Shown piece by piece: positions 47,988-57,006 of a DNA stretch of 61,654 bases. The translations under genes and the position numbers were made by a program. The DNA is from Hyphomicrobiales bacterium (lineage in GTDB: Bacteria > Pseudomonadota > Alphaproteobacteria > Rhizobiales > Beijerinckiaceae), in contig JAIYDY010000007.1 of the NCBI GenBank assembly GCA_027487245.1, forward strand, positions 85,018-146,671. Direction: 5' to 3'. How positions within the stretch are numbered: the first letter of the stretch is position 1; every line of letters begins with the position of its first letter. The notes beneath the pieces are model-generated. The model worked only from the letters and a program-made list of their open reading frames with translations, was not told where the DNA came from and did no database searches.

Positions 47988-48896
47988 ATGATCGTCGTGT
48001 TTGCGTCCATCATCCTCGACCATGTGGCAGCGGTCGAGCGGTTGCCGCGCCCCGGCGAAACGGTGATCGGCCCGTCCTATGAGATATTCCCCGGTGGCAA
48101 GGGGGCCAACCAGGCGCTGGCTGCGGCACGTGCCGGAGCCCCGGTGCGCGTCGGCGGGGCGGTCGGCACGGATGCTGCCGCCGATGCCGCGCTGTCGCTG
48201 CTGCGCGAGGGCGGCATTGACCTGGCCGGCGTCGAAAGCGTGGACATGCCCACGGGCGCTGCCTTCATCGGCGTCGATGCGCGCGGCCAGAACCAGATCA
48301 TCGTGACGGCCGGTGCCAACCTCAAGGCGCGTGCGCAGAGCCTCGCCCATCATGTCTGGAGCAAGGGAGACATCCTGCTGCTGCAAAGCGAGACACCCGA
48401 GGCCGAGCGCATTGCGGTGGCCAGTCTCGCCAAGGCGGCCGGTGCCCGCGTGATCCTCAATGCCGCGCCGGCCGGCCCCGTCAGCCCCGACCTGATCGCG
48501 CTGCTCGACCTTCTGATCGTCAACGAACACGAGGCGGTGGTGTTCTCCGTGTCGCTCGACTGGGAGGAGCGTGACCCTGACCTGATCGCGGCCCGTGTCG
48601 ACCGCGAGCTTGGCATTGCCTGTGTGGCCACGCTCGGGGAAGAGGGCTGCATCGGCTGGTCCGGCGGGGTTCGGCGCTCGGTGGCCGCGCCGTCCGTCAG
48701 GGTGGTTGACACGGTTGCCGCCGGCGATGCCTTCGTCGGTGCTTTTGCCGCAGCCCTCCATCAGGGCTTCGGATTCTCGGGAGCGCTGAGGCGCGGCATT
48801 GCCGCCGGGTCGCTGGCCTGCACCCGCGCCGGAGCCCAGCCAAGCCTGCCTGATGCCCGGCAGATCGAGCAGCTTGCAGCCGAACTGGCGCCTTGA
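47988..48896 (+). CDS. PfkB family carbohydrate kinase, ribokinase-like
   Basis: A 302-residue ribokinase-superfamily kinase. The N-terminal FPGGKGANQALAAARAG motif (about 35-51) is ribokinase-like; the C-terminal catalytic signature reads DTVAAGDAFVGAF (about 239-251), with Ala in place of the first Gly of the usual DT-x-GAGD, a variant found in some active members. The preceding dehydratase gene suggests a 2-keto-3-deoxy sugar acid as substrate, although the N-terminal motif resembles ribokinase more. Confidence 0.85.
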   Translation: MIVVFASIILDHVAAVERLPRPGETVIGPSYEIFPGGKGANQALAAARAGAPVRVGGAVGTDAAADAALSLLREGGIDLAGVESVDMPTGAAFIGVDARGQNQIIVTAGANLKARAQSLAHHVWSKGDILLLQSETPEAERIAVASLAKAAGARVILNAAPAGPVSPDLIALLDLLIVNEHEAVVFSVSLDWEERDPDLIAARVDRELGIACVATLGEEGCIGWSGGVRRSVAAPSVRVVDTVAAGDAFVGAFAAALHQGFGFSGALRRGIAAGSLACTRAGAQPSLPDARQIEQLAAELAP

Positions 48897-48906
48897 ACCG
48901 GCGACG

Positions 48907-50136
48907 CTATGGTCCCAACGCGTTCAGCTTCGCCCTCAGGAAGGCAGCATCTGCGCCGGATGGCGCGAGAGCGATCGCCTTCGTGTAGGCCGCCTGCGCT
49001 CCCGTCACATCGTTGAGGCGCACAAGCAGTTCGGCTCGCGCAGCGTGATAGGGCTGATAGTCCGAAAGGGCGTCGGACAGAAGGTCCAGTTCGCCCATGG
49101 CTGTCTCCATTCCGCCGTCCTCGGCCAGGGCCACGGCACGGTTGAGCCGCACAACAGGGGTGGGCTCAAGGGCCAGCAGGACGTTGTAGAGGGCAACAAT
49201 CTGCGGCCAGTCGGATTGCTCCCCCTCGGAGTGGCATGCCGCGATCGCAGCCTTGATCTGGAAGGGGCCGGGGCTGCGCCGACCCAGTGCGCGCTCGACG
49301 GTTGCCACGCCTTCCGCGATGGCCGCGCGGTCCCATCGGCTTCGGTCCTGTGCGGCGAGAGGCACCGTGACGCCGTCCGCATCGGTCCGCGCTTCGCGGC
49401 GCGCCTGTGTCAACAGCAGCAGCGCCAGGCAGCCCTCGATCTCGGGATCGGCGGGGCGAAGACGGTCCAGCATGCGGCACAGCCAGATCGCCTCTTCCGC
49501 GAGATCGCGGCCCACGCTTGGCCCCGCCGTGTAGCCCGCGTTGAAGATCAGGTAGATCACGGTCAGGACCGACGTGAGCCGCGCCGGCCAGGCATCTGGC
49601 TCCGGCACGGCATAGGGGATGCCGGCATCGGCAATCTTGGCCTTGGCACGCGAGAGCCTCTGGCCCATCGTGCTGTCCTGATCGAGGAAGGCACGCGCGA
49701 TCTCCGGCGTGGACAGCCCGCCAAGGGTGCGCAGAGTCAGCGCCACCTGCGATTTCGGCTCGATGGCCGGGTGGCAGCAGGTGAAGATCAGCCGCAGCCG
49801 CTCATCGGGGATCATCTCCGGATCGTCCGTGGAGGTTTCGTTCTCTGTCAGAAGCGCCAGGCCATTCGCCACTTTCGTGTCGGATGTTCGCTGGCGGATA
49901 CGGTCGATGGCCTTGCGGTAGGCGACCTGAAGCAGCCAACCCCTGGGCGAGGCGGGGACGCCGGACCGGCCCCAATGGGAAACCGCCGAGATCATGGCAT
50001 CCTGCAAGGCTTCTTCGGCCAGTTCGAAGTCGCGCAACCTGGCGATCAGGGCAGACAGAAGCCGCCCCCGGTCTTCGCGCGCAAGGCTGTCAAGAGCCCT
50101 GGTTGCGGCGAGTGCACCGGAGGCGGCGGCTGTCAT
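48907..50136 (-). CDS. ECF42-type RNA polymerase sigma factor with C-terminal extension
   Basis: Extracytoplasmic-function sigma factor of 409 residues, about twice a normal ECF. Sigma region 2 is at about 20-85 (RLRDFELAEEALQDAMISAVSHW, GWLLQVAYRKAIDRIR) and region 4 at about 130-180 (VALTLRTLGGLSTPEIARAFL). The C-terminal 220 residues (from WPARLTSVLTVIYLIFNAGY, with tandem helix pairs at ALGRRSPGPFQIKAAIAACH and LNRAVALAE) form the TPR-like domain of group ECF42, which replaces an anti-sigma factor. Its operon partner is a DGPF/YCII protein, as is standard for this group. Confidence 0.93.
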   Translation of the reverse strand: MTAAASGALAATRALDSLAREDRGRLLSALIARLRDFELAEEALQDAMISAVSHWGRSGVPASPRGWLLQVAYRKAIDRIRQRTSDTKVANGLALLTENETSTDDPEMIPDERLRLIFTCCHPAIEPKSQVALTLRTLGGLSTPEIARAFLDQDSTMGQRLSRAKAKIADAGIPYAVPEPDAWPARLTSVLTVIYLIFNAGYTAGPSVGRDLAEEAIWLCRMLDRLRPADPEIEGCLALLLLTQARREARTDADGVTVPLAAQDRSRWDRAAIAEGVATVERALGRRSPGPFQIKAAIAACHSEGEQSDWPQIVALYNVLLALEPTPVVRLNRAVALAEDGGMETAMGELDLLSDALSDYQPYHAARAELLVRLNDVTGAQAAYTKAIALAPSGADAAFLRAKLNALGP

Positions 50137-50150
50137 CCTGGCGTAACCGC

Positions 50151-50510
50151 TCAGCCGGCGGGGTTGTAGTCCATCAGCGGTCGCACCTCGATCGTGCCGT
50201 GTGCCGCAGACGGGACCAGTGCCGCATAGGTCAGCGCAGCATCAAGATCGGCAACCTCGATGATGTAGTAGCCGCCCAGTTGCTCCTTGGTCTCGGCGAA
50301 CGGCCCGTCCATGGTTTCGACCTTGCCGGCCTTGATCCTGAGCGATGTTGCGGTTTCGACGCCCTTGAGCCCTTCCCCGCCGCGCAGCACGCCGTCACTG
50401 GTCATGCGCTGATTGAGGGCGAAGTAGCCGCCCATCATCGCCTGGAACTCCGGCGTCCCGAACGCCGGCTGACGCGCCGGATCGTTATAGATCAAAAGCA
50501 TGTATTTCAT
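50151..50510 (-). CDS. YCII-related DGPF protein, ECF42 partner
   Basis: A 119-residue protein of the YciI/DGPF family; the name-giving MDGPFAETKEQLGGYYIIE lies at about 66-84 and the N-terminus MKYMLLIYND is typical. Such proteins almost always sit beside ECF42 sigma factors and are the best-known targets of those factors; their biochemical role is not settled. It lies 14 bp before the sigma gene and 26 bp after the MAPEG gene. Confidence 0.93.
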   Translation of the reverse strand: MKYMLLIYNDPARQPAFGTPEFQAMMGGYFALNQRMTSDGVLRGGEGLKGVETATSLRIKAGKVETMDGPFAETKEQLGGYYIIEVADLDAALTYAALVPSAAHGTIEVRPLMDYNPAG

Positions 50511-50536
50511 GGCTGGTGCTCCTCTCGTCTGTCCTG

Positions 50537-50929
50537 TCAGAAGCCGAACTTGATGCGGATGAGTGCTATGGCGAGTATTGCCACCGCAAGGATGTTGGTG
50601 CCGTTGCCGACATAGCGCAGCGGATGGCCGGCATTGGCGGTCTTCAGACCGAACGGGTGTGCGAGCCGCCCGATGACAAGCAGCGCGCCAGCCGCGTGAA
50701 GCCAGAGCGAGCCTGCGCCCTGAAGCTCGGCGAGGATCATCAGCACGAGCGCGAAGGGCACCCACTCGATGAAATTGCCATGGCGGCGGATTTTCTGAAG
50801 CAAAGCGGGATTGCCGGCATCGCCGATCGATGCGCCCAGCGCTGATCTTGTGGAAGTGACCCCGATCCAGAGCGCGAACCAGACAGGAATGAGCAGCAGG
50901 GCGTAGGTTGTGGTGATCGAGACAGTCAT
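50537..50929 (-). CDS. MAPEG family membrane protein
   Basis: A 130-residue protein with four membrane helices (about 4-24, 55-75, 78-95 and 108-127). The MAPEG pattern is visible as RRHGNFIEWVPFALVLMILAELQG and AHPFG. Eukaryotic members are glutathione- or eicosanoid-handling enzymes; bacterial ones are mostly uncharacterised. The ATG has AAGGAG eight bases upstream. First gene of the sigma-factor operon, directly behind the predicted ECF42 promoter. Confidence 0.9.
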   Translation of the reverse strand: MTVSITTTYALLLIPVWFALWIGVTSTRSALGASIGDAGNPALLQKIRRHGNFIEWVPFALVLMILAELQGAGSLWLHAAGALLVIGRLAHPFGLKTANAGHPLRYVGNGTNILAVAILAIALIRIKFGF

Positions 50930-50967
50930 GTTGGGTTTCTCCTTGGGTCTGCCATTGACAACCCAAG

Positions 50968-50994
50968 GACGGAAAGCAAATCCCGATTTCGACA
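50968..50994 (-). promoter_or_regulatory. Predicted ECF42-type promoter of the MAPEG-DGPF-sigma operon
   Basis: Reading in the operon direction, TGTCGA (50994 to 50989) is followed after 17 bases by CGTC (50971 to 50968), about 38 bp before the first start codon. TGTCGA in the -35 and CGTC in the -10 region is the motif reported for ECF42 autoregulated promoters, which makes self-activation of this operon likely. Confidence 0.7.
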
Positions 50995-51214
50995 TAACCA
51001 GAAAAAGAATTTTGCGAGACATCAAGGATGGAAGCTGCACTCCCGCGCTCCTCATGTCGTTCCCGCCATTCAGCACGCCTGGCGTCTGTCTCCGGCTTGC
51101 CGACAATCACCTCAATCCATGAGGCTGTCTGCGCCGAAACCTGACAGCCAGTGATCCCGGCGCCAGAACGCACTACGGTGCCGACTCTCCCATGAGCTGA
51201 ATTCGGACATCGGA

Positions 51215-51243
51215 TTGACACAGGCACGCTGAATCCTCATATT
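51215..51243 (+). promoter_or_regulatory. Sigma-70-type promoter TTGACA-N17-CATATT upstream of argD
   Basis: A perfect -35 hexamer, optimal 17-bp spacing and a four-of-six -10 hexamer in a 578-bp gene-free region. Transcription would begin near 51250 and give a leader of about 260 nt before argD. Confidence 0.6.
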
Positions 51244-51250
51244 CTGACCA

Positions 51251-51284
51251 GCCGCCGGGTCCTTCTGGCGGCATTTGATTTTGT
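51251..51284 (+). terminator. Terminator-like hairpin at the start of the argD leader
   Basis: GCCGCC (51251-51256) pairs with GGCGGC (51267-51272) around a 10-nt loop and is followed by ATTTGATTTT. The stem begins at the very 5' end of the transcript predicted from the promoter at 51215-51243. It is either a 5' stability hairpin or an attenuator-like structure; as a terminator it would leave a very short RNA. Confidence 0.4.
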
Positions 51285-51337
51285 GAAGCGGGTTCCGGGA
51301 ACGGGTTGCCTGCCGGCTTGGTGAGGCTACGGGGCAG

Positions 51338-51376
51338 ATGCGCGCAGTGAGAGCGGGGTGGCGGGAACGACGATGA
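51338..51376 (+). CDS. Candidate arginine-rich leader peptide (MRAVRAGWRERR)
   Basis: A 12-codon ORF with ATG start, a GGGGCAG sequence just upstream and five arginine codons, two of them adjacent at the end, placed 131 nt before argD inside the predicted leader RNA. In other amino-acid operons such leader peptides sense charged tRNA by ribosome stalling. GC-rich DNA favours Arg codons, so coincidence is possible. Confidence 0.4.
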   Translation: MRAVRAGWRERR

Positions 51377-51383
51377 TCCCTGG

Positions 51384-51418
51384 CCGGGGAAACCCGGACT
51401 GGGCGCACAGATTCGCCC
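51384..51418 (+). other. Two small hairpins after the leader ORF
   Basis: CCGGG-GAAA-CCCGG (51384-51397, a GNRA tetraloop hairpin) and GGGCG-N8-CGCCC (51401-51418) start eight bases after the leader stop codon. Position suits an attenuation device, but neither is followed by a U-run. From here to argD I see nothing else. Confidence 0.4.
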
Positions 51419-51507
51419 GCACTGGCGTCACGCGCCTTTCACATCGTTCGTTTCCTGTTCATCGCCGCTGCCATGGCTGAGCCCATGCCGGTCTCCGTGC
51501 CCCAAGG

Positions 51508-52713
51508 ATGTCCTCCGTGATCACTCCCATTCTTCCGACCTATTCCCGTGCTGATGTCGCTTTCGAACGGGGCGAAGGGCCCTGGCTGATTGCCACGACC
51601 GGCGAGCGCTATCTCGATTTCGGGTCCGGCATCGCCGTCAATTCGCTGGGCCACTCGCATCCGCATCTGGTCAAGACCCTGCAGGAGCAGGCGGCGAAGC
51701 TCTGGCATACCTCGAACCTCTACCAGATGCCGGAAGGCCGGCGGCTGGCCGAGCGCCTGATTGCAGCGACCTTTGCCGACACGGTGTTCTTCTGCAATTC
51801 GGGAGCCGAGGCCAACGAGGCCGCCATCAAGATGGCGCGGAAGTTCCATGCCAGCCATGGCCATCCCGAGCGGTTCCGCATCATCACCTTCGAAGGCGCG
51901 TTCCATGGCCGCACGCTGGCGACGATCGCGGCCGGTGGCCAGAAGAAGTATCTTGAGGGCTTCGGTCCCAAGGTCGACGGTTTCGACCAGGTTCCGTTCG
52001 GCGATCATGAGGCACTGAAGGCCGCCATCACGCCCGAGACTGCCGCGATCATGATCGAGCCCATCCAGGGCGAGGGCGGCCTCAGGCCGGTGCCGGCCCA
52101 GTGCCTGCGCGGTCTCAGGGCCCTGTGCGACGAGCATGGTCTCCTGCTGATCATGGACGAGGTGCAGACCGGGGTGGGCCGTACCGGCAAGCTGTTCGCC
52201 CATGAATGGTCGGGCATCACGCCGGACATCATGTCGATCGCCAAGGGCATCGGCGGGGGCTTTCCCATGGGGGCCTGCCTCGCGACCGAAGCGGCTGCGG
52301 TGGGCATGACAGCCGGCACGCACGGCACGACCTTCGGCGGCAATCCCCTGGCGATGGCGGTGGGCAACGCTGTGCTCGACGTGGTGCTGGCCGATGGCTT
52401 TCTCGACCGCGTCAACGCGCTCTCGATCTCGTTCAAGCAGAAGCTGGCTGCGTTTGCCGACAGCCATCCGCGCGTCATCGAGGGTGTGCGCGGCGAGGGC
52501 CTGCTCACCGGGATCAAGACCCGCGTGCCGAACACCGAGTTCCAGGCAGCAGCCCGTGCCGCCGGCCTGCTCAGCGTGGGTGCGGGTGACAACGTCGTCC
52601 GGCTGATCCCGCCGCTGACCATCACCGAAGCCGACCTGAACGAAGCGATGGTCCGGCTGGAGCGTGCGGCCCAGTCGATCGAGGCGGAGCTGTCCCGGGC
52701 CGCCGCCGAATAA
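51508..52713 (+). CDS. argD: Acetylornithine (and possibly succinyldiaminopimelate) aminotransferase
   Basis: PLP aminotransferase of 401 residues converting N-acetylglutamate semialdehyde to N-acetylornithine; many also serve lysine synthesis. The PLP lysine is K246 in [11 protein letters not shown], with [31 protein letters not shown] and [15 protein letters not shown] before it and [11 protein letters not shown] after. The ATG used has AAGG directly abutting it; a GTG three codons later (51517) has the same AAGGA at proper spacing and may be the real start. It leads argD-argF-hslO behind a long, structured leader. Confidence 0.95.
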   Translation: MSSVITPILPTYSRADVAFERGEGPWLIATTGERYLDFGSGIAVNSLGHSHPHLVKTLQEQAAKLWHTSNLYQMPEGRRLAERLIAATFADTVFFCNSGAEANEAAIKMARKFHASHGHPERFRIITFEGAFHGRTLATIAAGGQKKYLEGFGPKVDGFDQVPFGDHEALKAAITPETAAIMIEPIQGEGGLRPVPAQCLRGLRALCDEHGLLLIMDEVQTGVGRTGKLFAHEWSGITPDIMSIAKGIGGGFPMGACLATEAAAVGMTAGTHGTTFGGNPLAMAVGNAVLDVVLADGFLDRVNALSISFKQKLAAFADSHPRVIEGVRGEGLLTGIKTRVPNTEFQAAARAAGLLSVGAGDNVVRLIPPLTITEADLNEAMVRLERAAQSIEAELSRAAAE

Positions 52714-52812
52714 CCCTTGTCACCGGCGGCGCCTGCCGCCTCTGTCCTGAAGAGCCCCGCATCCGCCTGCCTCTGGCGGATACGGCCTGATCCATTGTTC
52801 CGGAGTGCCGTC

Positions 52813-53733
52813 ATGGTGCGTCATTTTCTCGATATCTCGGATTTCTCGACAAACGAGTTGCGCGCCATGCTCGATGCCGGCCGGGCGATCAAGGCCCGCC
52901 GCCGCACGGCGGAAGCCAAGGCCGACAAACCTCTCGACGGCAAGGTCGTCGCCATGATCTTCGACCAGCCCTCGCTGCGCACGCGCGCCTCGTTCGAGGT
53001 CGGCATCACCGAACTGGGTGGCTCGCCGATGATGGTGACCGGCAAGGAGATCGAACTGGGCGAGCGCGAAACCGTCGCGGACACGGCGCGTGTGTTCTCG
53101 CGCTACGTCGATGCCATCATGATCCGCATCCTCGATCACGCCCACCTGCTCGAACTGGCCGAGTATGCCACGGTGCCAGTGATCAACGGGCTCACGAAGT
53201 CCTCGCACCCTTGCCAGGTCATGGCCGACATCATGACCTTCGAGGAGCATCGCGGCCCGCTTCACAAGCGCAAGATCGCCTGGACGGGGGACACCAACAA
53301 TGTGCTCGCCTCGTGGATCCATGCGGCCGGGCGCTTCGACTTCGACCTGCACATCGCCACCCCGGCAGAGCTTGCCCCTCCGGTCGCCCTGACGAACTGG
53401 GCGAGGGAGAACGGCGCAAAGCTGACCTTGACGACGCGCCCGGAGGAGGCTGTCGAGGGTGCTGATTGCGTCATCACCGATTGCTGGGTGTCGATGGGCG
53501 ATACCGAAGGCAATCGCCACAACCTTCTCCGGCCCTATCAGGTCAACGAAGGCCTGCTCCGGCGTGCCGACAAGAAGGCGGTCTTCATGCATTGCCTGCC
53601 TGCCACGCGCGGGGAGGAGGTCACCAATGAGGTCATGGATGGCCCGCAATCGGTGGTCTATGACGAGGCCGAGAACCGGCTCCATGCCCAGAAGGCCATT
53701 CTGGCCTGGTGCTTCGGCCATGTGCAGGCTTGA
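52813..53733 (+). CDS. argF: Ornithine carbamoyltransferase
   Basis: Makes citrulline from ornithine and carbamoyl phosphate in arginine synthesis. The 306-residue protein shows the carbamoyl-phosphate site SLRTR at 54-58 (Leu replaces the commoner Thr, a known variant), [11 protein letters not shown], and the ornithine-binding [11 protein letters not shown] near 263-273. The ATG has GGAG eight bases upstream. It lies 99 bp after argD and 9 bp before hslO, so the three are likely one transcript. Confidence 0.96.
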   Translation: MVRHFLDISDFSTNELRAMLDAGRAIKARRRTAEAKADKPLDGKVVAMIFDQPSLRTRASFEVGITELGGSPMMVTGKEIELGERETVADTARVFSRYVDAIMIRILDHAHLLELAEYATVPVINGLTKSSHPCQVMADIMTFEEHRGPLHKRKIAWTGDTNNVLASWIHAAGRFDFDLHIATPAELAPPVALTNWARENGAKLTLTTRPEEAVEGADCVITDCWVSMGDTEGNRHNLLRPYQVNEGLLRRADKKAVFMHCLPATRGEEVTNEVMDGPQSVVYDEAENRLHAQKAILAWCFGHVQA

Positions 53734-53742
53734 CGCGCGCCG

Positions 53743-54783
53743 ATGACAACCAGCCAGACCGGACTTGAGGGTGCCAGTCCCGATCCTGCCGATGCTATCG
53801 GACAGGCGCTTGCTGCCATGCCCGACGATCGCGTGCTTCCCTTCACTGTCGAGGCGCTTGACGTGCGCGGCCGGATCGCGCGGATCGGCTCCGCGCTTGA
53901 TGCGATCCTGCACCGTCATGCCTATCCCGAGCCGGTGGCGCGGGTTCTGGGCGAAGCCGTGGCGCTGACAGCGCTGCTCGGCACGGCGCTCAAGTTCGAC
54001 GGGCGCTTCCAGCTCCAGACCAAGACAGATGGCGCCATCGAAATGCTGGTGGTGGATTTCGATGCGCCGGACCGGATCAGGGCCATGGCGCGCTATGACG
54101 CGGCACAGATCGCCGAAGCGGTTGCTGCCAACCTGACCAGCACGGCCGTGCTGCTTGGTTCGGGCTATCTCGGCATGACGGTGGATCAGGGCAGCCATGC
54201 CTCGCGGTATCAGGGCGTGGTTGAACTTGACGGAACGGACGGCCTTGAAGAAGCGGGGCATCGCTACTTCCGGCAGTCGGAGCAGATCCCCACGCGCCTC
54301 AGGCTGGCGACGGCCCGTGTGGTCGGCAGTCACGGCGAAAGCTGGCGCGCCGGCGGCATCATGGTGCAGTTCCTGCCCACCTCGCCGGACCGGCAAAAGC
54401 AGCAGGATCTGCACCCTGGCGATGATCCCAACGGCACGCCCGCAGAGGAGCGCGACGCTGACGGCGTCAATGACGATGCCTGGGCTGAGGCACGCGCGCT
54501 GGTCGAGACCGTCGCGGACCATGAACTCGTCGACCCGATGCTGGAAAGCGAGCGGCTGATCTATCGGCTTTTCCACGAGCGCGGAGCCCGTGTGTTCGAG
54601 CCTCAGGCCGTGCGCGAGCAGTGTCGCTGTTCGGCGGACAGCATTCTGGCGATGCTGCGCCGCTTTACCGCTGAGGATCGCCGCGAGATGGTGGCCGATG
54701 ACGGGGCCGTGCAGGTCACCTGTGAGTTCTGCTCGCAGGTCTACCGGTTCCAGCCCGGCGAGATCGAGGCGCGCTCACCATGA
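53743..54783 (+). CDS. hslO: Redox-regulated chaperone Hsp33
   Basis: Holdase chaperone switched on by oxidative unfolding. The 346-residue protein has the N-terminal core (VLPFTVEALDVRGRIARIG), the QTKTDGAIEMLVVDF and GYLGMTVDQG strands, and the C-terminal zinc switch with CRC (about 297-299) and CEFC (about 328-331), all four cysteines intact. An insertion of about 40 acidic residues (DDPNGTPAEERDADG region) separates core and switch, common in Rhizobiales. Its linkage to argD-argF is typical of the order. Confidence 0.95.
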   Translation: MTTSQTGLEGASPDPADAIGQALAAMPDDRVLPFTVEALDVRGRIARIGSALDAILHRHAYPEPVARVLGEAVALTALLGTALKFDGRFQLQTKTDGAIEMLVVDFDAPDRIRAMARYDAAQIAEAVAANLTSTAVLLGSGYLGMTVDQGSHASRYQGVVELDGTDGLEEAGHRYFRQSEQIPTRLRLATARVVGSHGESWRAGGIMVQFLPTSPDRQKQQDLHPGDDPNGTPAEERDADGVNDDAWAEARALVETVADHELVDPMLESERLIYRLFHERGARVFEPQAVREQCRCSADSILAMLRRFTAEDRREMVADDGAVQVTCEFCSQVYRFQPGEIEARSP

Positions 54784-54793
54784 GCCGGCGCCG

Positions 54794-55402
54794 TCAGGTC
54801 TGATCCCGAATCCATTCGACCGCGTCCTCCAGCCGGTCGTCACCCCAGAAGATCTCGCCATCCGGCGTGACGAAGGCCGGTGCGCCGAAAATGCCGATGG
54901 ACTTGGCCAGCTCGGTCTCGGCCTTCAGGCGACCCTTGACCTCCTCGCTGCGCGAGAGGACCAGCGCGCCCTGGGCGTCCACGCCCGCAGCGCGCAGGGC
55001 TTCCACGATCACCGGTTCATCCTGGATCGAGCGGCCCTCTGCGAAGGCAAGATGAAAACAGGCCCTTGTGAAGGCGGGTGTCCAGCCCGCCTCACGGCCC
55101 GCGAGCGCAACCCGCGCTGAACTCAGCGAGTTCTGGGGAAAGGGGGAGGGCCGCTTCAGGGGCAGCCCATACTTCCGGCAGCGCCGCTCCATGTCCCGCC
55201 ACATGTATTTGCCTTTGGCGGGAAACAGGTTGAACGGCGAGTTGGTCCAGCCTTGCGCTGCGAAGATCGGGCCAAGCAGGAAGGGACGCCAGCGGATGGT
55301 CACGCCTGCCTCGGCGCACACCTGTTCAATCCGCATCGCCGACAGATAGGAGTAGGTCGAGGCGAAATCGTACCAGAAGTCCAGAGACGGGCGGTTCGGC
55401 AT
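54794..55402 (-). CDS. 2-hydroxychromene-2-carboxylate isomerase family protein (DsbA-fold)
   Basis: A 202-residue thioredoxin-superfamily protein. The N-terminal DFWYDFASTYSYL (8-20) carries the serine of HCCA isomerase/kappa-class GST enzymes in place of a CxxC, and GIFGAPAFVTPDGEIFWGDDR near the C-terminus has the conserved cis-proline loop. HCCA isomerase acts with glutathione in naphthalene degradation; most homologues are general GST-like proteins. GAGG precedes the ATG. No aromatic-degradation genes are nearby, so the role is unclear. Confidence 0.88.
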   Translation of the reverse strand: MPNRPSLDFWYDFASTYSYLSAMRIEQVCAEAGVTIRWRPFLLGPIFAAQGWTNSPFNLFPAKGKYMWRDMERRCRKYGLPLKRPSPFPQNSLSSARVALAGREAGWTPAFTRACFHLAFAEGRSIQDEPVIVEALRAAGVDAQGALVLSRSEEVKGRLKAETELAKSIGIFGAPAFVTPDGEIFWGDDRLEDAVEWIRDQT

Positions 55403-55725
55403 CGAAACCTCACGCGATTCGAAACAACTGTAGATCACGATGCAACCGGATGGAAATGCAAGAATGATTGCCAGTCTTGTTGACAGGCTGGTCTTGCAAC
55501 AATGCTTGCTCCGGACCGGCATGGAGCGACCTTGCGAGATGCGTGCCGCCGCGGTCCCGGCCCGACCCGGGTTGCGGGTTGATGTGGATCAGGCTGGCTG
55601 CCATTTGCGCCGGCCGTCCGGATGCCCTGATGTTGCGCCCCGCGCGCTGATCGTCTACCGGACGTGCCAGCACAGCACGCGCCCGCGGCGTCCGCCCGAG
55701 GGCTGTTCCGGAAGACATCAGAGCC
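55403..55725 (+). other. 323-bp intergenic region upstream of argG
   Basis: Divergent promoter region for the HCCA-isomerase-like gene and argG. A TTGACA hexamer at 55481-55486 points towards argG but has no good -10 at 16-18 bp. GC-rich segments (CCCGG repeats near 55555-55575) could fold in the leader. No gene recognised. Confidence 0.4.
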
Positions 55726-56964
55726 ATGGCCAGCGATACCAGAAGCGTCAAGAAAGTCGTCCTCGCCTATTCGGGCGGTCTCGACACATCGATCATCCTG
55801 AAGTGGCTCCAGACCACCTATGGCTGCGAGGTGGTGACGTTCACGGCCGATCTCGGCCAGGGCGAGGAACTCGGGCCGGCACGGGACAAGGCCCTGCTGC
55901 TGGGCATCAAGCCCGAGAACATCTTCATGGACGACCTGCGCGAGACCTTCGTGAAGGATTATGTCTTCCCGATGTTCCGGGCGAATGCGCTGTATGAAGG
56001 CGTCTATCTGCTCGGCACCTCGATCGCGCGCCCGCTGATTGCCAAGCGCCAGATCGAGATCGCCGAACAGGTCGGGGCCGACGCGGTGTCCCATGGTGCG
56101 ACCGGCAAGGGCAACGACCAGGTCCGTTTCGAACTGGGCTATTATGCGCTCAAGCCGGACATCACCATCATCGCGCCGTGGCGCGAGTGGGATCTGCGCT
56201 CGCGCGAGCAATTGATCGCATTTGCCGAGGCCCACCAGATTCCCATCGCCAAGGACAAGCGCGGCGAGGCGCCGTTCTCGGTCGATGCGAACCTGCTGCA
56301 CGCCTCGTCCGAGGGCAAGGTGCTGGAAGACCCGGCGCAGGAAGTGCCGGATTATGTCTATTCGCGCACGGACGGGCCGGAATTCGCGCCCGACAAGGCC
56401 ACCGTCATCACCATCGACTTCAAGGGTGGCGATGCGGTTGGCATCAATGGCAAGGCGCTGAGCCCGGCCACGCTGCTGGCGGAACTCAACCGCCTCGGCA
56501 AGATCAACGGCATCGGCCGGCTCGATCTGGTCGAGAACCGCTTTGTCGGCATGAAATCACGCGGCATGTACGAGACACCGGGCGGCACGATCCTGCATGT
56601 GGCACACCGGGCCATCGAGAGCATCACGCTCGATCGCGGCGCGGCGCACCTCAAGGAAGAGCTGATGCCGAAGTATGCCGAGCTGATCTACAACGGCTTC
56701 TGGTTCGCCCCCGAGCGCGAGATGCTGCAGGCCCTGATCGACAAGAGCCAGGAGTTCGTGACCGGCACGGTCCGCCTCAAGCTCTACAAGGGCAACACCA
56801 TCGTGATCGGCCGCGAGAGCCCGTATTCGCTCTATGATCAGGATCTGGTCACCTTCGAGGAGGGGGCTGTCGCCTACGATCACCGTGATGCCGCCGGCTT
56901 CATCAAGCTCAACGCCCTGCGTCTGCGCACGCTGGGCCAGCGCAAGCGCAAGCTGGGGCTGTAG
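55726..56964 (+). CDS. argG: Argininosuccinate synthase
   Basis: ATP-dependent condensation of citrulline with aspartate, the penultimate arginine step. The 412-residue protein has the PP-loop YSGGLDTS at 15-22, [28 protein letters not shown] and [24 protein letters not shown]. The sequence is complete. It lies 2 kb downstream of argF but is separated by an opposite-strand gene, so it has its own promoter. Confidence 0.97.
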   Translation: MASDTRSVKKVVLAYSGGLDTSIILKWLQTTYGCEVVTFTADLGQGEELGPARDKALLLGIKPENIFMDDLRETFVKDYVFPMFRANALYEGVYLLGTSIARPLIAKRQIEIAEQVGADAVSHGATGKGNDQVRFELGYYALKPDITIIAPWREWDLRSREQLIAFAEAHQIPIAKDKRGEAPFSVDANLLHASSEGKVLEDPAQEVPDYVYSRTDGPEFAPDKATVITIDFKGGDAVGINGKALSPATLLAELNRLGKINGIGRLDLVENRFVGMKSRGMYETPGGTILHVAHRAIESITLDRGAAHLKEELMPKYAELIYNGFWFAPEREMLQALIDKSQEFVTGTVRLKLYKGNTIVIGRESPYSLYDQDLVTFEEGAVAYDHRDAAGFIKLNALRLRTLGQRKRKLGL

Positions 56965-57006
56965 GCTCGTCGTCGAGGTGCATCGCAGCGCGGTGAGCCT
57001 CGCGTG

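Noticed and set aside
51112..51408. A 98-codon minus-strand frame upstream of argD
   Set aside because: Composition is arginine/serine-rich shadow, no ribosome binding site, and it lies antisense to the proposed leader.
51338..51420. A known metabolite riboswitch (SAM-II, cobalamin, TPP or glycine) before argD
   Set aside because: None of the conserved core sequences of these classes is visible in the region.
52720..54576. A 618-codon minus-strand open frame
   Set aside because: Antisense to argF and hslO, both complete with catalytic motifs; it spans the gap between them without coding logic.
55440..55720. A second arginine leader peptide before argG
   Set aside because: Several Arg-containing frames occur, but none has a ribosome binding site plus a stop before argG with unusual Arg density.
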